DNA of 64,000 bases, taken from positions 11,612,416 through 11,676,415 of the forward strand of contig CM026567.1 of assembly GCA_015143295.1 (NCBI GenBank), in the 5' to 3' direction. Position numbers and translations under genes: made by a program. The stretch's first letter is position 1; each line of letters begins with the position of its first letter. The notes under the pieces were generated by a model. It had not been told where the DNA came from. It searched no databases and saw nothing but the letters and a program-made list of their open reading frames with translations. Source of the stretch: Tetracentron sinense. Taxonomy: Eukaryota; Streptophyta; Magnoliopsida; Trochodendrales; Trochodendraceae. Positions 59,219-64,000 of this stretch are shown in pieces.

Positions 59219-61452
59219 TGTCGCGACCCAAAACCCACCCTAGGAGTTAGAGTGAATCTTCAACGACTTATCATGACTTGCATGACTTGCTTGACCAAAA
59301 TAATCTGCAACAGACCTGGAGCATACACAATAGAGGATAATAATAGCGGAAACATAAACTACAAAGCACAGCGGAAGTCTAACCAAAAACCTCTAAGTAT
59401 ATATATACATGATCTAAGGTTTGTACAAAAAGAAACCAAAAGAATGTGCGGACATGCCCTGAAAAATACATGAGTATCTCTCTCTCAACTATCCCACAGC
59501 TATTCACTTAGAATCTACCACAACCTAATAGTAGCCCTCAACCTGAGGTTCGTCAACAGGCTCCTTAACATACTCCTCCTCTACCCATGGGCTCAGACCA
59601 CAAATATCAAAAGGAGCAACCGCTCCGCTATCACCTGCCGACATAAGAAGTACGGCTGAGTATAGAATACTCAGCGTGTACCAAATGCTAACCAATAGTC
59701 ATAGTACAACAACAATGATATATATATAAGCAGGAAGTAGTTAATCTCATAACAGGAAAGTAAAGCAGTTTATAATCATGCTTGCATTTTCGTAAAAGTC
59801 GATAAAACCCTTGAAAAAAATCATGCACTTGACTTGACTCAAATTGCCCTTTTCGTGCTTGAAAACTTGTCTTATCTGTCTTGTCTTGTCATATCATGTC
59901 GTGTCATGCGTGTCATGCCATGTCATGCTTGCTTGGAAATTAAACGTGTTCATGCTTGCCATGTCATGTATCTTGCTTGCTTGAAAAGTAAACTACTTGT
60001 AAGGGAAGGGAGACCCTTCTTCCTAAATGCTCATGCTTGCCATGTCATGTCCCATGCTTGCTTGAAAAATAAACTACTTGTGAGGGAAGGGAGACCCTTC
60101 TTCCTAAATGCTCATGCTTGCCATGTCATGTCCCATGCTTGCTTGGAAAATAAACTACTTGTGAGGGAAGGGAGACCTTTCTCCCTAAATGCTTATACTT
60201 GCCATGTTCTTGCCAAAAGCGAGGTAAAACATATCGTAGGATATGTCCCACCTCTAATTATCGTTCTTGAAAAACCTCGGTAAATAATATCATGCATGCC
60301 GTGCTCGTGGAATCGTGTACATACTTCCATTAGAATTTAAATATGACAATTGAGTAATTCACAATACATATAACCTCAACAATTTGAACAAGTCAATATT
60401 CATGCAATTTAGGGAAATAAGAAAACACACTATCATAGGCCCTAGCAATTTCCATAATTAATTTAGCATGCATTTATTAATTTATAACTCATTTTATTCA
60501 ACTTGGCATTTAATCAAACATGGGGCGTGTTCATTATGTATTAACCCTATATCATGCTTTTCTAGGTGGATTGATGTTCACATCACACATGTATATTTAT
60601 TATGGATACAATGCCCTCCCCATTTCATTCATCACATCATTCACACACGGCATCCAATCGCCAATATCCATCTCCATTCACACATTACAACTCATATTAT
60701 AGTTATAGATGAGGGAAAACAAAGAATAGAAAAGAGAAGAGAAAACTATAACTAAGAGGATAGCACAAGGTACCGACCTTGACAATTTGAGGGAAGAAAC
60801 CCCTTGCAAAACGTGTGTGAGTTGCTGCCCTAGCTTGGAGAACGTGCTCCACGAGTGCTTGAGCCTTGATCTTGAAGGAAAACGAGCTTGAGGATGATTG
60901 TGGGTTCACAATCTCTTTGATTTCTCCCCAAATGCAAACCCTAGGTTAGGAAACCCCTTTCTCCTCTCTCTATCTCTCAAAACACTCTTAGTATGGTGAA
61001 TGAACCCTAAAGACTCGGGCGAGCCTTATATGTAAAGGGTATAGCCCTTAATGAAATTCTGCAAAAACACGATGACCGAGCGATTGGTGGTTATGAACGA
61101 TCGATCGGTTGCCTACCTAGCGATCGGTCAAAAACATGCTCTCTGGATTTTTCCCCATACAAAAAATGCACCAGTCGATAGCCTCCGATCGATCGGTTGT
61201 GGACCGATTGATCACTACAATGTACCGAGCGATCGGTGGTCTGCAGGTCCAAACTATTTTGGCCATATCTTTTGACTCGTTCGTCGAATTTTGACGATTC
61301 AACTTGCATTGGATTCGTACTTCAAAAAGGGACATTTCTGATGTTTCAGAATTTTCAATTTCTTCCTTATTTATTAATTGTACTACATTAAAGGTAAATT
61401 GACTATGAAAGTGCCATGCATTAAGCATGAAAAAAAGTTCGGGGGCTCTACA
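59219..61452 (-). repeat. Solo Gypsy-type (Tekay-like) LTR, minus strand, target duplication caaag
   Basis: 2,234 bp. On the minus strand it runs from TGTAGAGCCCCCGAAC (61,452) to the GGTTTTGGGTCGCGACA end (59,219). Flanks caaag at 59,214-59,218 and 61,453-61,457 are identical. It has a palindrome cluster of CCGATCGATCGGT type (61,076-61,240), then in transcription sense a TATA-like ttacatataagg (about 61,023-61,035). An 81 bp tandem repeat lies at 59,940-60,200. It interrupts the Sirevirus RNase H region. Confidence 0.9.
59940..60200. repeat. 81 bp tandem repeat, three copies
   Basis: aactacttgt recurs at 59,991, 60,072 and 60,153, each followed by gagggaagggagacccttct and tgcttgccatgtcatg. 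Confidence 0.93.
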
Positions 61453-64000
61453 CAAAGTCTGTATCTGAATAGCTTATTAGATCTAAGTTTGTGTCTTTTG
61501 GATACCATAAGCCTAAATCAATTGTTCCAAGTAAGTATCTAAAAATTCTTTTTACAGCAGTTAAGTGAGATTCTTTGGGACAGGATTGGAATCTTTCACA
61601 AATGCAAACACTGAACATAATGTCAGGTCTACTTGTAGTGAGATACAAAAGACTTCCAATCATGCCTCTATAGAGTTTTTCATCAATATTTTTTTCTTTT
61701 TCATCCTTATCAAGTTTGGTTAATGGACTCATAGGAGTATCTATTATTTTTGTATATTCTATTCCAAACTTTTTAAGTAGTTCTTTAGTATATTTAGCTT
61801 GATTAATGTATGTTCCTTGTTTGGTTTGTTTGATTTGAAGTCCTAAGAAGAATGTTAGTTCACCCATCATGCTTATTTCAAATTCTTTTTGCATAGTTTT
61901 AGCAAACATTTCACAAAGAGATTCATCTGTTGATCCAAATATGATATCATCTACATAGATTTGGATTATAAGTATATCATCATTTTTTGTATTTATGAAT
62001 AAAGTTATGTCAATTTTACCTCTTGTGAATCCGTTTTTAATTAAGAAGCTACTTAGCCTATCATACCAAGCTCTTGGAGCTTGCTTTAATCCATATAAGG
62101 CTTTAGTTAACTTAAATACGTGATTAGGAAATTTATGATTTTCAAAACAAGGAGGTTGATTTACATAAACTTGCTCATTGATATACCCATTTAGAAATGC
62201 ACTTTTTACATCCATTTGATATAGTTTAAATGCTTTATGACTAGCAAATGCAAGTAACATTCTTATAGCTTCTAGTCTAGCAACCGGGGCAAATGTTTAA
62301 TCATAGTCTATCCCCTCTTCTTGGTTGTAACCTTGAGCTATTAATCTTGCTTTGTTTTAACTACATTCTCATTTTCATCCTTTTTATTTCTGAAGACCCA
62401 TTTTGTTCCAATAATAGATTTGTCATTCGGTCTAGGTACTAGATCCCAAACTTGATTTCTATCAAATTGATTTAGCTCTTCTTACTTAGCAATGCCCCAC
62501 GATTCATATTCAATAGCTTCTAAGACATTTTTAGGTTCAATTTGACTTAGAAAAGCAAGGTTCATTAGATTTAAGATTTCTTCTTGTACTAACCCTTTGT
62601 TCCATATTACCAAGTATTAGATCCTTAGGGTGATCTTTTATTAATTTTCAAGCTTTAGGAAGTTGATAGGATTCTTCGTTTTCAATTTCTTCTTCATTAT
62701 CTATTTCAATGGAGTTGTTACTTGATTTATCTTTTTCTTGATCATTTTTATTTTCTTTGTTGATTTCTAAATTAGATATTGCTTTTGGAAGATTATCAAT
62801 TTCATCATCCATATCAGTATTGATTTTGTTAAAATGATTTGATTCATCAAAAACTATATGAATTGATTCTTCAACAATTAATGATTTCTTATTAAACACT
62901 CTATAAGCTTTGCTATTAGTAGAGTATCCTAAGAAGATTCCTTCCACAGATTTAGCATCAAATTTCTTAAGATGTTGTTTATCATTAAGTATGAAGCATT
63001 TACATCCAAACACCTTAAAATAACTTATATTAGAGATTCTTCCATTCCAAAGCTCATAGGGAGTTTTATTTAGTTTTTTTCTTATAACAACTCTATTAAT
63101 TACATAGCATGAAGTGTTAATGGCTTCAGCCCAAAAATAATTTGATAATTTATTTTCATTAAGCATTGTTCTAGCCATTTCTTGAAGAGATCTATTCTTT
63201 CTTTCTACTACACCATTTTGTTGTGGAGTTCTAGGTGCTGAAAAATTATGATTAAAACCATTTTCATCACAAAATGATTCAAGTTCTTTATTTTTAAATT
63301 CTCATCCTCTATCACTTCTTATGTTGTTAATAGAATAACCTTTTTCATTTTGAACTCTTTTACAAAACTTTTTAAATAGAGAAGGTGCTTCATTTTTATA
63401 AGAAAGAAATAGTACCCATGAGTATCTTGAAAAATCATCCACTATAACAAAAGCATAAGTTTTTCCAGCTAGGCTAGCTACTTCATTTGGACTAAAAAGA
63501 TCCATATGCAAAAGTTCTAAGGGCCTAGTGGTAGAAATCATTTTCTTGGGTTGAAATGAAGATTTTATTTGTTTTCTAAGTTGACAAGCATCACAGATTT
63601 TATCTTTGATAAATTTAGTTTTAGGTAATCCTTTAACTAATTCATTTTTAGAGAGTTTAGACAAAAGATCCATACTAGCATGTCCTAGTCTCCTATGCCA
63701 TAGCCAACTTGCTTCATCTACAACAGAAAAGCATAACATGTTTTGAGATTTCAGCTCATCAAATTCTAAGGTATAAACATTTTCATTCCTATGTGCTACA
63801 AACAAAGTATTTAGATTATCTTTATCCTTAATCATGCAGATATTTGACTTAAATGAAACATTCAATCCCTTATCACAAAGTTGACTAATACTTATGAGGT
63901 TATGCTTAAGACCATCAACGAGTAGTACATTCTCTATAAAAACAGATTTATTCTTACCAATGTTACTTATGCCGATGATCTTCCCTTTAGCATTGTCTCC
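61453..64000 (-). pseudogene. Sirevirus pol (INT-RT-start of RH), broken, runs off window
   Basis: In transcription order: integrase zinc-binding part (SWLWHRRLGHASMDLLSKL near 63,710), catalytic core (PLELLHMDLFSP near 63,500; NIRSDRG near 63,305; FWAEAINTSCYVINR near 63,120), an acidic linker to about 62,650, reverse transcriptase (about 62,500-61,560, [41 protein letters not shown]) and the start of RNase H. Gag and the 5' LTR lie beyond 64,000. Words match the Sirevirus at 21-30 kb closely in order but clearly differ in sequence, so it is a separate family. Confidence 0.9.

Larger units (their letters stand above)
55387..64000 (-). mobile_element. Sirevirus, minus strand, with extra ORF; continues beyond window
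   Basis: Read on the minus strand, integrase (63,865-62,650), reverse transcriptase (62,500-61,500) and RNase H (61,490-61,453 and 59,218-58,828) are followed by a spacer, an internal TATA/palindrome cluster, an extra ORF (58,236-57,409), the polypurine tract (56,904-56,891) and the 3' LTR (56,890-55,387). Its 5' half and other LTR are outside the window, so the target duplication cannot be checked. It sits in the gag of the Tat-type element and is itself interrupted by the solo LTR 59,219-61,452. Pol is broken, by a handful of breaks. Confidence 0.88.

Noticed and set aside
59834-60283. 149-residue frame with a repeated HACHVMSHACL-type motif
   Set aside because: It is the translation of the 81 bp (27 codon) tandem repeat inside a solo LTR. 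The repeat length being a multiple of three keeps the frame open; no family resemblance.

Overview
The window is plant nuclear DNA from a repeat-rich genome, most likely an angiosperm. The evidence is spliced GT-AG gene structure, a plant-type WDR26 homologue, and nested LTR retrotransposons of the plant Copia (Angela-like, Sirevirus) and Gypsy (Tekay-like, Tat/Ogre-like) lineages. No species can be named from sequence alone. There are no bacterial genes, no CRISPR array, and no rRNA or tRNA gene that I could recognise.

Layout. 1-3.3 kb: the right part of a PIF/Harbinger DNA transposon, with the end of a Myb/SANT-like ORF and a decayed DDE transposase. 3.3-4.5 kb: short tandem repeats and a ~965 bp element with terminal inverted repeats. 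5.28-7.7 kb, minus strand: the only host gene seen, the first coding exon (LisH-CTLH part) of a WDR26-type subunit of the CTLH/GID E3 ligase, with a probable 5'UTR intron, TATA box and G-box. Its WD40 exons are not found, so the first coding intron runs past the left edge or the gene is truncated.

7.9-64 kb is a stack of retrotransposons. From outside inward: a Tat-type LTR (minus) is abutted by a Sirevirus LTR piece (minus), then by a mosaic of Tekay-like elements (10.76-48.58 kb). Inside the first Tekay LTR sits an Angela-like element with three LTRs (11,312-34,611, target duplication cacta). Its middle LTR holds a complete-structured Sirevirus (21,209-30,683, target duplication ttgat, two 1,229 bp LTRs). 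A solo Sirevirus LTR (37,235-38,463, caagt) sits in the Tekay integrase region. A solo minus-strand LTR (42,788-44,881, ctagt/ctaga) sits in another Tekay LTR. A Tat/Ogre-like element starts at 48,582 inside the last Tekay LTR. A minus-strand Sirevirus (from 55,387 past the right edge) sits in its gag, and that Sirevirus holds a solo Gypsy-type LTR (59,219-61,452, caaag). All these elements are fossils with multiple breaks.

Most interesting: (1) most of the LTR families here carry their own cluster of short CG-rich palindromes just upstream of the TATA box, and the same palindromes recur in Copia and Gypsy LTRs; (2) the minus-strand Sirevirus repeats its LTR palindrome cluster plus a TATA box inside the element, directly upstream of an extra ORF in the env-like position; (3) the Tekay LTR carries an array of ~55-60 bp units whose two arms change together (CTAGTG/CACTAG, CTAATG/CATTAG, CTAGTA/TACTAG); (4) the Angela LTR carries four consecutive AT-rich hairpins.
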